Shown: positions 7,149 through 15,525, counted from the stretch's first letter. The stretch: DNA of 22,750 bases from WHUA01 sp964585785 (GCA_964585785.1 CAZPFL010000062.1:1-22750), one strand, 5' to 3'. Notes: generated from the letters alone by a model not told the origin. Numbers and translations are program-made.

Positions 7149-7475
7149 GATCGCTCCTCCCGGTCTGATTGCGGTAGGCCGCGTCCCGGCGGGCGAGGGG
7201 CCGCGTGGGCGGCCATGGGGTCGGGGGCGGCTGTCCCGCCAGGGTACCGGCGCGGCCGGGCCGCTGGCAAATCGGCTAACGATTCAGGGCCGTCGCAACA
7301 GCGGCCAGCGCGACAAAGCAGAATGGAACCAACGTCCTGCGTGCTTCGACAAGCTCAGCATGAGGCTTTTCTTAACGCCGCGAAGAAACCGCCTCTTCCA
7401 GAGCCTGTCGAAGGACGCACAGCGCTTCCAAAGCGTTCCTAAATGCGAATGCGATTAGGCGGGGTCCCGCGACCC
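7149..7475. other. 327-bp non-coding gap with a repeat doublet
   Basis: This stretch separates the start of the TauD-like gene from the end of the hydroxyacid dehydrogenase gene, both on the minus strand. The half nearest TauD is GC-rich and must hold its promoter, though I cannot point to clear -35/-10 boxes. The other half carries the palindromic repeat pair listed separately. The long plus-strand frames crossing here have no recognisable domain. Confidence 0.6.
7341..7419. repeat. Second copy of the palindromic repeat doublet
   Basis: One unit at 7341-7366 reads GTGCTTCGACAAGCTC then AGCATGAGGC. The other, at 7396-7419, is its imperfect inverse and contains GAGCCTGTCGAAGGACGCAC. Between them lies a spacer that begins with TTTTC. 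Folded, the two units pair along most of their length. The unit matches the repeat at 49-145 (shared TTCGACA[A/G]GCTC and ATGAGG blocks), so the window holds two doublets of one dispersed family. Its site just beyond the stop of the dehydrogenase gene would allow a terminator or mRNA 3'-end role. Confidence 0.65.
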
Positions 7476-8453
7476 TTACGCGCCTTTCAAGACCTCGGGA
7501 TTGACGACGTTGATCGGCGCGCCTTTCGCGTAGGCCAGGATCTGGTCGAAGATCGAATCGAACTGGACCTGATGCTCGTCCCAGGTGACGTAGCCGATAT
7601 GCGGCGTGCAGACGACATTGTCCCTGTTGAGCAGCGGATGGGACGTGTCGCGCACCGGCTCTTCCTCGTAGACATCGACCGCGGCCATGCCGGGGCGTCC
7701 CTTGGCAAGCGCAGCTTCCAGCGCGCCATGCTCGATCAGCGGCGCCCGGCTGGTGTTGACCAGCAGCGCCGTCGGCTTCATGCGCGCGAGGTCGGCCGCA
7801 GTGACGATGCCGCGCGTGGCGTCGTAGAGCCGCATGTGGAGCGAGAGCACGTCGCAGCGCTCGAAGAAGTCTTCCTTGCTCGCGGCGGTCTCGTAGCCGT
7901 CGGCGCGCGCCCGTTCGCGCGACGCCTCGCGCGCCCAGACCAGCACCTTCATGCCGAAGGCGACGCCGTAGCCGGCGACCACCTTGCCGATCCGTCCGTA
8001 GCCGTAGATGCCGAGCGTCTTGTCGTGCAACGACAGCCCCATGCCCGATTGCCACTTGCCGGCCTTGAGGGACGCCATCTGCTGCGGGATACGGCGCATG
8101 GCGGCGAGGATCAGGCCCCAGGTGAGCTCGGTCGTGCCGTAGGATGCGCTGCCCGGATGCTGGTCCGAGGATACGATCACGCCCAGCCGCGTGCAGGTGC
8201 CGATGTCGATATGGGGGAAGACGCTGCGCTGGCTGATCAGCTTGAGCTTGGGCAGTCGCTCGAGCAGTGGGGTACGGATCTTAGTCCGCTCGCGGAACAG
8301 GACGAGCGCCTCGGTGTCGGCGAGGCGCTCGGCCAGCGCGTCCACATCCTGCACATGGTCGTTCCAGATCGTCACGTCGTGGCCGGCCAGCTTCTTGAAG
8401 CAGGGCAGGGTCCGGATGGTGTCGTGATAGTCGTCGAGAATGGTGATCTTCAC
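7476..8453 (-). CDS. D-2-hydroxyacid dehydrogenase family protein
   Basis: This 325-aa NAD(P)-dependent D-isomer 2-hydroxyacid dehydrogenase is of typical length (310-340 aa). The Rossmann motif is GYGRIG (residues 151-156). The catalytic set is complete: R236 (VNTSRAPLI), E265 (DVYEEEPV) and H285 (CTPHIGYVT). It would interconvert a 2-oxo acid and a D-2-hydroxy acid. The substrate is unknown, and phosphoglycerate dehydrogenase is unlikely because the C-terminal regulatory domain is missing. The start is GTG 8453, supported by GGGAGGA about 8 nt upstream. It lies 60 nt downstream of otsA on the same strand, so it could be read through from the trehalose operon, but the gap and its own good ribosome site also permit independence. 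Confidence 0.93.
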   Translation of the reverse strand: MKITILDDYHDTIRTLPCFKKLAGHDVTIWNDHVQDVDALAERLADTEALVLFRERTKIRTPLLERLPKLKLISQRSVFPHIDIGTCTRLGVIVSSDQHPGSASYGTTELTWGLILAAMRRIPQQMASLKAGKWQSGMGLSLHDKTLGIYGYGRIGKVVAGYGVAFGMKVLVWAREASRERARADGYETAASKEDFFERCDVLSLHMRLYDATRGIVTAADLARMKPTALLVNTSRAPLIEHGALEAALAKGRPGMAAVDVYEEEPVRDTSHPLLNRDNVVCTPHIGYVTWDEHQVQFDSIFDQILAYAKGAPINVVNPEVLKGA

Positions 8454-8513
8454 CCTTGCTCTCCTCCCGAAAGATGATAAGTCCCGCGGAGATGGCGGCG
8501 GGGCGCCAGTCGT

Positions 8514-9902
8514 CTAGTGATGAACCGCCGAAGCGACGGCTTGAAGGTGGGAAACGAAGTCCTGGCGCCAGTGCCGCGCATCGCGCGCGCGGATGCGCCT
8601 GAGCAGCGCGCCGTGGCGCTCGCGCCGCTCCTCGAGCGACATGGAGAGGCCGCGCTGCATGGCGGCGGCGACCTCGTAGGCGTCGTAGGGGTTCACCTGC
8701 AGCGCTTCCTGCAGGTCTTCGGCCGCGCCGGCGAATTTCGAGAGCACGAGCACGCCCGGATTGTCGTCGTCCTGGGCGGCGATGTATTCCTTGGCGACGA
8801 GGTTCATGCCGTCGCGCAACGGGGTCACGAGGCCGATGCGGCTGCCGCGGAACAGCGCGGCCAGGGTCGCCCGCGCCACGGTCCGATGGATGTAGCGGAT
8901 CGGCGTCCAGTCGAAATCGGCAAAGCGGCCGTTGATCGCGCCGGACAGCCGCTCGAGCTCTTCGCGGATGTCGGCGTAGGCATCGACATCCTCGCGCGTC
9001 GGCGGCGCGATCTGCATCAGGTTCACGCGCTTGCTGTTCTCCGGATACTGCTCGAGCAGCTTTTCGAAGGCGATGAAGCGTTCGGGCAGGCCCTTGGTGT
9101 AGTCCAGCCGGTCGACGCCGATGATCTGCGACGCTTCGACGGTGCGGCGATGCATGCGCTGGACGATCTCGTCCGCTTCCGGCGTGTGCGCCATCGCGCG
9201 GAACGCGTCGACGTCGATGCCGATGGGAAATTCCTTGACCAGGATCGTGCGGCCGAAGGCGGTGAGGCGGTTGTCCGCCTCGAGCTTGCCGTCGGCGTTC
9301 TCGATCACGTAGCGCTGGAAGTTGCCGAGGTCGGAGGTGGTCTGAAAGCCGACCACGTCGTAGGAGAAGATCGACCGCACGAGCCATTCGTGGCCGGGCA
9401 AGGCGACCAGCATGTCAGGCGGCGGGAAGGGGATGTGCAGGAAGAAGCCGATGGCGTTGCCGCAGCCGCGCGCACGCAGCTCGGCGCCGAACGGGATCAG
9501 GTGATAGTCGTGCACCCAGATCAGGTCGTCCTGGCGCAGCAGGCTGCGAAGCCGGTCGGCGAAGCGCGAGTTCACCTGCCGGTAGCCCTGCATGTAGCTG
9601 GCGTCGAGGCGGGCCAGGTCGAGCCGGTAATGCAGCACCGGCCACAGCAGGTTGTTCGCCATGCCGGTGTAATAGGACTGGTACTCGTCCTCGGTCAGGG
9701 ACACCGTCGCCGTCGCGTAGGGCCCCGAATCGTCGAGATCCACGCGGTTTGCCGTCAGGCTGTCCGTGACGTTGCCGTTCCATCCGAACCAGAGTCCGCC
9801 CTTTTCCCGCAGCGCGTCGCCCAAGGCAACCGCCAGCCCGCCCGATTGGGCGGATTGGTCGGGGTTCGCGACCCGGTTGGAAACGACGACCAGGCGTGTC
9901 AC
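8514..9902 (-). CDS. otsA: Trehalose-6-phosphate synthase (GT20)
   Basis: OtsA transfers glucose from UDP-glucose to glucose-6-phosphate, giving trehalose-6-phosphate in the cytosol. The 462-aa length is normal. It begins with the family hallmark RLVVVSNR, then GGL (donor loop), WFGWNG, WVHDYH, and RLDYTKG (UDP-glucose/phosphate-binding Arg and Lys), and ends with PGVLVLSKFAGAAEDL. The start is GTG 9902: its GTGA overlaps the TGA of the GH15 gene by 4 nt, so translation is probably coupled. An upstream ATG at 9986 would add 28 unrelated residues read inside the GH15 gene and is rejected. It is the last gene of the otsB-GH15-otsA operon. The plus-strand frames across it are shadows. Confidence 0.97.
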   Translation of the reverse strand: MTRLVVVSNRVANPDQSAQSGGLAVALGDALREKGGLWFGWNGNVTDSLTANRVDLDDSGPYATATVSLTEDEYQSYYTGMANNLLWPVLHYRLDLARLDASYMQGYRQVNSRFADRLRSLLRQDDLIWVHDYHLIPFGAELRARGCGNAIGFFLHIPFPPPDMLVALPGHEWLVRSIFSYDVVGFQTTSDLGNFQRYVIENADGKLEADNRLTAFGRTILVKEFPIGIDVDAFRAMAHTPEADEIVQRMHRRTVEASQIIGVDRLDYTKGLPERFIAFEKLLEQYPENSKRVNLMQIAPPTREDVDAYADIREELERLSGAINGRFADFDWTPIRYIHRTVARATLAALFRGSRIGLVTPLRDGMNLVAKEYIAAQDDDNPGVLVLSKFAGAAEDLQEALQVNPYDAYEVAAAMQRGLSMSLEERRERHGALLRRIRARDARHWRQDFVSHLQAVASAVHH

Positions 9903-11692
9903 ACCACCGCCTCCCACGGCTTCGACAACAGCATGGCGGAATTGATGATGCCGACCATCGAATAGGTCTGCGGGATATTGCCCCACATTTCGCCGGTCGT
10001 CGGGCAGGTGTCCTCCGACATCAGGCCGACCTGGTTGCGGAAGGCGAGGAGCTGCTCGAAATAGTCGCGCGCCTCGTCAATGCGCCCGACGCGCGCGAGG
10101 GCGTCGACGCGCCAGAAGGCGCAGAAGTTGAAGGCCGTCTCCGGCGTGCCATAGTCGTCCGGCGCCTCGTAGCGGCGGACATGCGGGCCGTCGCCGAGCA
10201 CGGCGCCGATGGCGTCAACGGTTGCGACGAAACGCTGATCGTACGGATCGATAAAGCCAACTTCCGCCATCAGCAGGACACTTGCATCCAGGGCTTCTCC
10301 TTCGAAGCTTTCGACGAAGGCATTGCGTTTGTCGGACCATGAGCGGGCGAGGATTTCCTGCTTGATCTGCGCCGCGCGTGACGACCACTTCGCCTGACGG
10401 TCCGTGAGCCCCAGATGGGCGGCGATTTTGCCGAGGCGGTCGCATGCCGCCCAGCACATGAGGCTCGATGATGTGTGAACACGCGCGCGCGAGCGGAGTT
10501 CCCACATGCCTGCGTCGGGTTGATTGTAGACGCGAAACGCTTGTTCGCCAACCTGCTCGAGTCGCTCGAAATCGGTGACGCCGGCGCGCCGCGTCATGCG
10601 CTGGTCGATGAAGGCCTGCGCCGCGCCCAGCACGACATTGCCGTAGACGTCGTGCTGGATATGCGAATGCGCCTGATTGCCGATACGCACCGGGCCCATG
10701 CCGCGATAGCCGCGCAGCGTTTCGATCTCGCGCTCGACGATGTCGTTTTCCCGGCCGATCCCGAAGACCGGGCCGATATGGCCGCCCTTCGCGTCGGCGA
10801 TCACGTTCATGATCCAGCCGAAATAATTCTCCATGGTCCGCACGGCGGACAGGCTGTTGAGGGCCCGGACGACGAAGAAGGCGTCGCGGATCCAGCAGAA
10901 GCGGTAGTCCCAGTTGCGCCCGCTGTCGGCCGATTCGGGGATGGAGGTGGTCGCGGCGGCGATGATCGCGCCGGTCTCCTCGTAGGAGCAGAGCTTGAGC
11001 GTGACCGCCGAGCGGATGACCGCGTCCTGCCATTCCATCGGGACGGCGAGCCGGCGCGTCCAGTCGCGCCAGTAGTCGATCGTGCGCTCCTCGAAGTCGC
11101 GCGCGGTCTCGTCGATGCCGCCCGACAGCGTCTCGTCGGGACCGAGGATCAGGTTCACCGGCTCGGTCAGGTTGAACGCCGTCTCGTTCAGGATGTAGTC
11201 AACCGCGCCATCGGTCGTCAGACGCAGCGTCTGGTCGTTCGCCGTGTAGCGGATGTGGTTCGAGCCGCGGGTCTTGTGCGGCTGCAGCCGGCCGTAGTCG
11301 AAGGTCGGCCGCATGCGGATGCGGATGCGCGGGCTGCCGGAGATCGGCCGGATGCGCCGGATGATGGTGCGCGGGCGGAACGGCCGGCCGCGCAGGTAGA
11401 AGCGCGGCGCCAGATCGGTCACCTCGATCGAGCCGTCGTCGCCGTGCAGGATCGTCTTGAGGACCGCGGTGCGGTCGATATAGGCCTGATGCGAGGCGGT
11501 GAAGTTCTCGAGCTCGATCGAGAAGGCGCCGTCGAGCGCGTCGCCATCCTCGCGCGCGTCGTTGATCAGGGCGTTGAAGAAGGCGTCGCTGTCGAAGCGC
11601 GGCATGCAGCTCCAGACGATGCGGGCGCGCGGATCGATCAGCGCGGCGAAGCTGCAATTGCCGATCATGCCAATATTGAGCGTACCGGTCAT
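9899..11692 (-). CDS. Glycoside hydrolase family 15 protein
   Basis: This 597-aa GH15 enzyme (glucoamylase/trehalase fold) has an N-terminal beta-sandwich domain (about residues 1-210) followed by an (alpha/alpha)6 barrel. The barrel opens with the family signature NWDYRFCWIRDA (260-271). The general acid is probably E398 in PDAGMWELR. Near the C-terminus GEMWGNIPQTYS matches the region carrying the second catalytic Glu. GH15 members hydrolyse alpha-1,4 glucans, isomaltose or trehalose; mycobacterial trehalase belongs to this family. Its place between otsB and otsA suggests trehalose or a related glucoside, but that is inference. ATG 11692 overlaps the otsB stop as ATGA, and its own stop overlaps the otsA start, so all three genes look translationally coupled. 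There is no signal peptide, hence it is cytosolic. Confidence 0.95.
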   Translation of the reverse strand: MTGTLNIGMIGNCSFAALIDPRARIVWSCMPRFDSDAFFNALINDAREDGDALDGAFSIELENFTASHQAYIDRTAVLKTILHGDDGSIEVTDLAPRFYLRGRPFRPRTIIRRIRPISGSPRIRIRMRPTFDYGRLQPHKTRGSNHIRYTANDQTLRLTTDGAVDYILNETAFNLTEPVNLILGPDETLSGGIDETARDFEERTIDYWRDWTRRLAVPMEWQDAVIRSAVTLKLCSYEETGAIIAAATTSIPESADSGRNWDYRFCWIRDAFFVVRALNSLSAVRTMENYFGWIMNVIADAKGGHIGPVFGIGRENDIVEREIETLRGYRGMGPVRIGNQAHSHIQHDVYGNVVLGAAQAFIDQRMTRRAGVTDFERLEQVGEQAFRVYNQPDAGMWELRSRARVHTSSSLMCWAACDRLGKIAAHLGLTDRQAKWSSRAAQIKQEILARSWSDKRNAFVESFEGEALDASVLLMAEVGFIDPYDQRFVATVDAIGAVLGDGPHVRRYEAPDDYGTPETAFNFCAFWRVDALARVGRIDEARDYFEQLLAFRNQVGLMSEDTCPTTGEMWGNIPQTYSMVGIINSAMLLSKPWEAVV

Positions 11693-12453
11693 CGACACCC
11701 GTCCTCTGCGGCGCTCGTCGCCATCGTCTCCAGCCACTTCCGCAGATCGGAGGGGCTTTCCAGCCGGTAGGCCGCCGCGGAGCATCCCGCGCCGACCTTG
11801 ATCGACAGGCCGCCCTGCCGGTTCACGAGGTCGAAGCCTTCCTCGTCGGTCACGTCGTCGCCGGCGAAGACCGGCAGCCGGCCGGCGAAAGGCGCCTCGC
11901 CCATGAAGGCCGCGATGGCGCGTCCCTTGTCCGTGAGCGCGCTGCGGACCTCGTAAACGAACTTTCCTTGCAGAAGGGTAAACGCCGGGGCATCGGCGAT
12001 CGCCTTCTCGACCGCGGCGAGCGCGGCATCGGCGCAGTCCGGCGCGAGGCGGTAGTGCAGGGCGACGGACTTGCTCTTTCGCTCGACGATCAGGCCGGGC
12101 TTGTCGGCCGCGAAGCGCTCGAGCGCCTCGGCGATCGCGCCGAGCGCGTCCTGGTCCACCGCGGTCTCGACGACCTCGCCGCCGGCGGTGCGGCGGACAT
12201 GGCCGTGCGCGCCGGCGACCGGCAGGCGCAGCGGCGCGATGAAGCGGTCGATGGTCTCGATATCCCGGCCGGTGATGATCGCCACCGCGCCGCTGCTGCA
12301 CTCCGTGAGCTGGCGCAGCACCTCGAGGATGAGCCGGTCGACAGCCACCGCCTCGGGACGGTTGGCGAACTCGACGAGCGTCCCGTCGAAATCCAGGAAC
12401 AGCGCCGCGGCACGGCATGGCAGCGGCGGCGGAGGAGGTAAGGCTGTCGTCAC
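11689..12453 (-). CDS. otsB: Trehalose-6-phosphate phosphatase (HAD)
   Basis: OtsB dephosphorylates trehalose-6-phosphate to trehalose. This 254-aa HAD-superfamily protein has motif I LFLDFDGTLVEF with nucleophile D21 and acid D23, the trehalose-phosphatase GAHGHVRR loop, and the Mg-binding motif GDDVTDEEGF. A short proline run (PPPPPLP, residues 6-12) precedes the domain. GTG 12453 is chosen because GGAAG lies a short distance upstream and the proteobacterial proteins begin close to this point. An open frame continues to 12615, but those residues fall in the AT-rich leader and have no family likeness. It is the first gene of the three-gene operon. The leader should contain the promoter, though no clear consensus can be named. 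Confidence 0.95.
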   Translation of the reverse strand: MTTALPPPPPLPCRAAALFLDFDGTLVEFANRPEAVAVDRLILEVLRQLTECSSGAVAIITGRDIETIDRFIAPLRLPVAGAHGHVRRTAGGEVVETAVDQDALGAIAEALERFAADKPGLIVERKSKSVALHYRLAPDCADAALAAVEKAIADAPAFTLLQGKFVYEVRSALTDKGRAIAAFMGEAPFAGRLPVFAGDDVTDEEGFDLVNRQGGLSIKVGAGCSAAAYRLESPSDLRKWLETMATSAAEDGCR

Positions 12454-12576
12454 GTTATGGGGGCTTCCGTTGGCTGTTCGGCATGATTTAACAGAACGGT
12501 GGCCGGAAACAATCTTAATGCGGCAGTAATTAAGCTTCTCTGAACGGCATTTGAAGGGGGCGCGGCATGAGGCGCA
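12454..12576 (-). promoter_or_regulatory. AT-richer leader of the otsB operon
   Basis: The stretch of about 80 bases around 12480-12560 is clearly more AT-rich than its surroundings (for example TTAATTACTGCCGCATTAAG on the minus strand). It lies directly before the first gene of the trehalose operon, so it is the natural promoter site. A TTGTTT ... TTAAAT pair on the minus strand has a 15-nt spacer, short for a sigma-70 promoter. I looked for an EcfG-type general-stress promoter (GGAAC, then CGTT at about 17 nt) and found none. Treat it as a location, not a defined promoter. Confidence 0.3.
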
Positions 12577-12610
12577 GGATCGCGCCCAGGGCAAGCCCTG
12601 AGCGCGATCC
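12577..12610. terminator. Long hairpin after the TPR gene
   Basis: The outer arms GGATCGCGC (12577-12585) and GCGCGATCC (12602-12610) are perfectly complementary. After one mismatch the inner arms CAGGGC (12587-12592) and GCCCTG (12595-12600) pair around a 2-nt loop, giving a 15-bp stem. It lies between the stop of the TPR gene (12643) and the otsB leader, both on the minus strand. A terminator role is likely, but there is no T-run. It may instead be a member of a dispersed palindrome family. Confidence 0.5.
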
Positions 12611-12642
12611 GGCAACGTTCGGTGGGTATTAAGGGGAGGCCG

Positions 12643-13998
12643 TCAGGCAGCCTGGCCGATACCGGCTGGGTTTTCCGGCATCGCGTCGATGCGCCTGAGC
12701 AGCGCGCGCGCCAGCGGGCTCTGCGGCCGCGCCAGGCGGCGCTCGCTGGCGATGGCGCGCGCCGCCGCGCGGTCGCCCGCCCGGATCGCGGCCTCGACCA
12801 GCGTCAGGTTGAGCACGTCGCGCTGTGCGTTGCTGCCGCCGAAGCCGGCCGCCCGCTTACGGACGTCCAGCAGCGTCTCGAAGCACAGCGAATAGTCGCC
12901 GTCGCCGAAGGCCCGCATCGCTCGGACCGCCGGCAGGCCGATGTCGCGGATCATCCGCGCGCTGGAGTCGCGCGCCCCGGCGGCGCCTTCGAGGGCGGCG
13001 ACGAGCTGCCGGCTCTCCGCGGCGTGGCCGGTCGCGACGAAGGCCATCATCGCGTGCATGTCATTGAAGGGATAATAGGTGTCCGCGGTCCAACGGGCGT
13101 AATGATCCGCTAGCTCGTTCCAGCGGTCGCCGACCTCCAGGCCGCGCAGGTGTAGCCGCCACAGCATGGAGGCGGCGTCGACCATCTCCATCGCCACCGC
13201 CGAAGATGCGGGGCGGATCGCCTTGTCGTAGAGCGCCAGGACGCTTGCGATGTCGCCGTTCTCCAGGTGATAGAGCGCCAGATGCCACCAGTTGTGGTAG
13301 GCGAACATGTTGTTGCACGACCAGTGGCGCGCGCCGCAGTCGAGCCAGCGGATGCCTTCCTCGGTCCGGTCCTGCATCTCGTAGACATGGGCGACCGCGT
13401 GATGCGCCCAGGCGTCCTTGGGCTGCAGCGATACGGCGCGCTTGCCCGCCGCTTCCGCGCGCTCGAACTGTCCGCACTCCTCCAGCCCGAAGGCGTGCAT
13501 GCCGAGCAGGAAGGGGTAGTCCGCGTCCGCGGCCGACCAGGCGGGCAGGGCGTGCGACACGCGGTCGCGGAGCATCGCCGCCTGACCCAGCAGGAAGTCG
13601 CATTGATGCGCGAACTGCAGGGCCACGATGTCGCGCGGACAGTCCATGACCACGCGGCCGTATTCCTCGGACGCGTGGTGGAAGTCGCGTGCGGACCATG
13701 CCCGGATCGCCGCCATATGCCCGCGCTCGCGCTCGTTCGCAACCGGCGCCAGCCGGTTCAGCGTCTTGAGAATGCGCTTCAGCTCGGGCTCGCAGGCCGC
13801 CTCGCTCGAGATCAGGAACAGGCCGGCGCGGAAGCAATGGCCCATGACAAAGTCGGGATCGGCGGCGATCGCGGCCTCGATCTTGGCGAGCGGGTCCTTG
13901 CAGAAGCTCAGCATCAGCGCCGCGGCGTCGTTGAAGGCGTCGATGGATGCCTTGTTGGCGCTCGAAACGGGCGCGCCGAAGCGATCATATCGGGTCAT
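12643..13998 (-). CDS. TTC38-like tetratricopeptide repeat protein
   Basis: This 451-aa all-helical, TPR-like protein has no signal peptide or membrane segment. The segments around FVMGHCFRAGLFL, HQCDFLLGQ, FLLGMHAFGLEECGQFERAEAAGKRA, WAHHAVAHVYEMQ and FAYHNWWHLALYHLENGD resemble the TTC38 family. That family, named after a human protein, is also widespread in bacteria and has no assigned reaction. Cys and His residues are frequent (HAVAHV, SCNN, YHNWWH), but I cannot assign a metal site. ATG 13998 has GGAGGA 8 nt upstream; an upstream frame to 14031 is ignored. It is divergent from the FAD oxidoreductase at 14151 and followed by a strong hairpin, so it is probably transcribed alone. Confidence 0.8.
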   Translation of the reverse strand: MTRYDRFGAPVSSANKASIDAFNDAAALMLSFCKDPLAKIEAAIAADPDFVMGHCFRAGLFLISSEAACEPELKRILKTLNRLAPVANERERGHMAAIRAWSARDFHHASEEYGRVVMDCPRDIVALQFAHQCDFLLGQAAMLRDRVSHALPAWSAADADYPFLLGMHAFGLEECGQFERAEAAGKRAVSLQPKDAWAHHAVAHVYEMQDRTEEGIRWLDCGARHWSCNNMFAYHNWWHLALYHLENGDIASVLALYDKAIRPASSAVAMEMVDAASMLWRLHLRGLEVGDRWNELADHYARWTADTYYPFNDMHAMMAFVATGHAAESRQLVAALEGAAGARDSSARMIRDIGLPAVRAMRAFGDGDYSLCFETLLDVRKRAAGFGGSNAQRDVLNLTLVEAAIRAGDRAAARAIASERRLARPQSPLARALLRRIDAMPENPAGIGQAA

Positions 13999-14091
13999 TG
14001 GCCGTCCTCCGGTCGTTTGCGTGCGTGGCATGCGTGGATCGGCCGGGAGGCTAGCCGGCCGGTGTTTCCGGCGGATTTCCGGGGCGGGCCA

Positions 14092-14104
14092 AATTGTTTC
14101 AATT
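14092..14104. promoter_or_regulatory. Small dyad between divergent genes
   Basis: AATTG-TTT-CAATT is a perfect 13-bp dyad in an AT-rich patch of the 152-bp region between the divergent TPR and FAD oxidoreductase genes. Position and base composition suit an operator or promoter element for either gene. No regulator gene is adjacent; the nearest is the IclR gene 1.5 kb away. A 13-bp dyad can arise by chance. Confidence 0.3.
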
Positions 14105-14150
14105 GTATCGGCCGGCGCGAGCTTTCGATTGCGTCGCGGGAGAATTTGAG

Positions 14151-15509
14151 GTGAAACTTGCCGGCGCCATGCCGATGATCACGGACAAATCCCCGATTAA
14201 CTTCAACGACCCGCTGCCGGACGCGGTCGACGTCGTCGTCATCGGCGGCGGGGTGGCCGGCACCGCGACCGCCTTCTTCCTGGCGGAGCGCGGCGTCAAG
14301 GTGCTGCTCTGCGACAAGGGCCGGGTCGCCGGCGAGCAGTCGAGCCGCAACTGGGGTTGGGTGCGCCAGCAGGGCCGCGACCAAGCCGAGCTGCCGATTA
14401 TGATCGAGTCCAACCGCATCTGGCGCGGGCTCGCGGAGAAGACGGGGGAGGCGGATCTCACCTTTACCGAGTCAGGCGCGCTGCACCTCGCCGAGACCGA
14501 GGACCGGCTCAAGCTCTTCGAGACGTGGCACGCGCAGGCGCGCGCGTACCAGCTCGACACGCGGCTTCTGAGCAAGGCGGAAGTCGAGGCGCGCTTCCCG
14601 AATATCCGCGGCACGTTTCTCGGCGGCATCCTGACCGAGAGCGACGGCCGCGGCGAGCCCTTCGTCGCCATTCCCGCGCTTGCCCGCGCGGCGCAGCGGC
14701 TGGGCGTGCGCATCATCGAGGGCTGTGCCGTGCGTACGCTCGATCTGGAGGGCGGCCGCGTCGCCGGGGTGGTGACGGAAAAGGGGCGGGTGCGCTGCGC
14801 CCAGGCGGTTTTGGCGGCCGGCGCCTGGTCGACCTATTTCGCCGCCAATGCCGGGATCGACCTGCCGCAGCTCGCGGTGCGCTCGACCGTGGCCCGCACC
14901 GAGCCGGCGCCCTTCGCCTACGTCCACAACACGAACGCGCCGGGCTTGGCGATCCGCCGGCGCAACGACGGCGGCTACACGGTCTCCAGCGGCGTGCTGG
15001 CCGAGCACTATATCGGGCCGCGCTCGTTCAAATATTTCATGAAGTACATTCCGCTGCTGCGGCGGAGCGCCAAGGACGTGCGGCTCCATCTCGGCGCGCC
15101 CAAGGGCTATCCCGGCGCCTGGGGCCAGCCCAGCCGCTGGACGGCGGACGAGGTGACCCCGTTCGAGCGCATGCGGGTGCTCAATCCGCCGCCCAATCCG
15201 CGCGCCGTGCGCGACATCAAGGAGCGCCTGCCGAAGCGCTACCCCGAGCTCGCCGGCGTCAAGCTCGCCGAGGCCTGGGCCGGCATGATCGACGTGACGC
15301 CGGACGCCGTGCCGACGCTGGGCGAGGACGACACGATCAAAGGGCTCTATATCGTCACGGGGTTGAGCGGCCATGGCTTCGGCATCGGCCCGGCGATCGG
15401 CCGCATCATGGCCGACGTGATCACCGGCCGCCCGCCCGGCCATGACCTCACCCGCTTCCGCGCGCAACGCTTCTTCGACGGCACCCCGATCGAGCCCGGG
15501 CCGTATTGA
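14151..15509 (+). CDS. DAO-type FAD-dependent oxidoreductase
   Basis: This 452-aa flavoprotein is of the D-amino-acid oxidase/glycine oxidase superfamily (DAO, PF01266). The FAD motif VVVIGGGVAGTATAFFLAER begins at residue 28 (GGG at 32-34), then SSRNWGWVRQQ, the middle VLAAGAWS, and a C-terminal GLYIVTGLSGHGFGIGP that closes the FAD site. Relatives oxidise amines, N-methyl amino acids, sarcosine or opines to imines, passing electrons to O2 or a carrier. The substrate here is unknown. GTG 14151 is chosen because GGGAG lies 8 nt upstream; ATG 14169 is an alternative with no good ribosome site. No partner subunits are adjacent, so it is likely a single-subunit enzyme. It ends before the repeat doublet that separates it from the convergent IclR gene. 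Confidence 0.92.
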   Translation: MKLAGAMPMITDKSPINFNDPLPDAVDVVVIGGGVAGTATAFFLAERGVKVLLCDKGRVAGEQSSRNWGWVRQQGRDQAELPIMIESNRIWRGLAEKTGEADLTFTESGALHLAETEDRLKLFETWHAQARAYQLDTRLLSKAEVEARFPNIRGTFLGGILTESDGRGEPFVAIPALARAAQRLGVRIIEGCAVRTLDLEGGRVAGVVTEKGRVRCAQAVLAAGAWSTYFAANAGIDLPQLAVRSTVARTEPAPFAYVHNTNAPGLAIRRRNDGGYTVSSGVLAEHYIGPRSFKYFMKYIPLLRRSAKDVRLHLGAPKGYPGAWGQPSRWTADEVTPFERMRVLNPPPNPRAVRDIKERLPKRYPELAGVKLAEAWAGMIDVTPDAVPTLGEDDTIKGLYIVTGLSGHGFGIGPAIGRIMADVITGRPPGHDLTRFRAQRFFDGTPIEPGPY

Positions 15510-15525
15510 TGGTTTTCCGCTCCAA

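Noticed and set aside
5952..7442. 496-aa plus-strand frame across the TauD gene
   Set aside because: It runs antisense to a dioxygenase with complete iron ligands and crosses the repeat doublet. No recognisable domain.
8517..9965. 482-aa plus-strand frame opposite otsA
   Set aside because: Shadow of otsA; no domain and no ribosome site.
10475..11770. 431-aa plus-strand frame opposite GH15
   Set aside because: Shadow of a gene with strong GH15 motifs.
12454..12640. EcfG-type stress promoter for the trehalose operon
   Set aside because: Such control is common for trehalose genes, but I could not find a GGAAC box with a correctly spaced CGTT.
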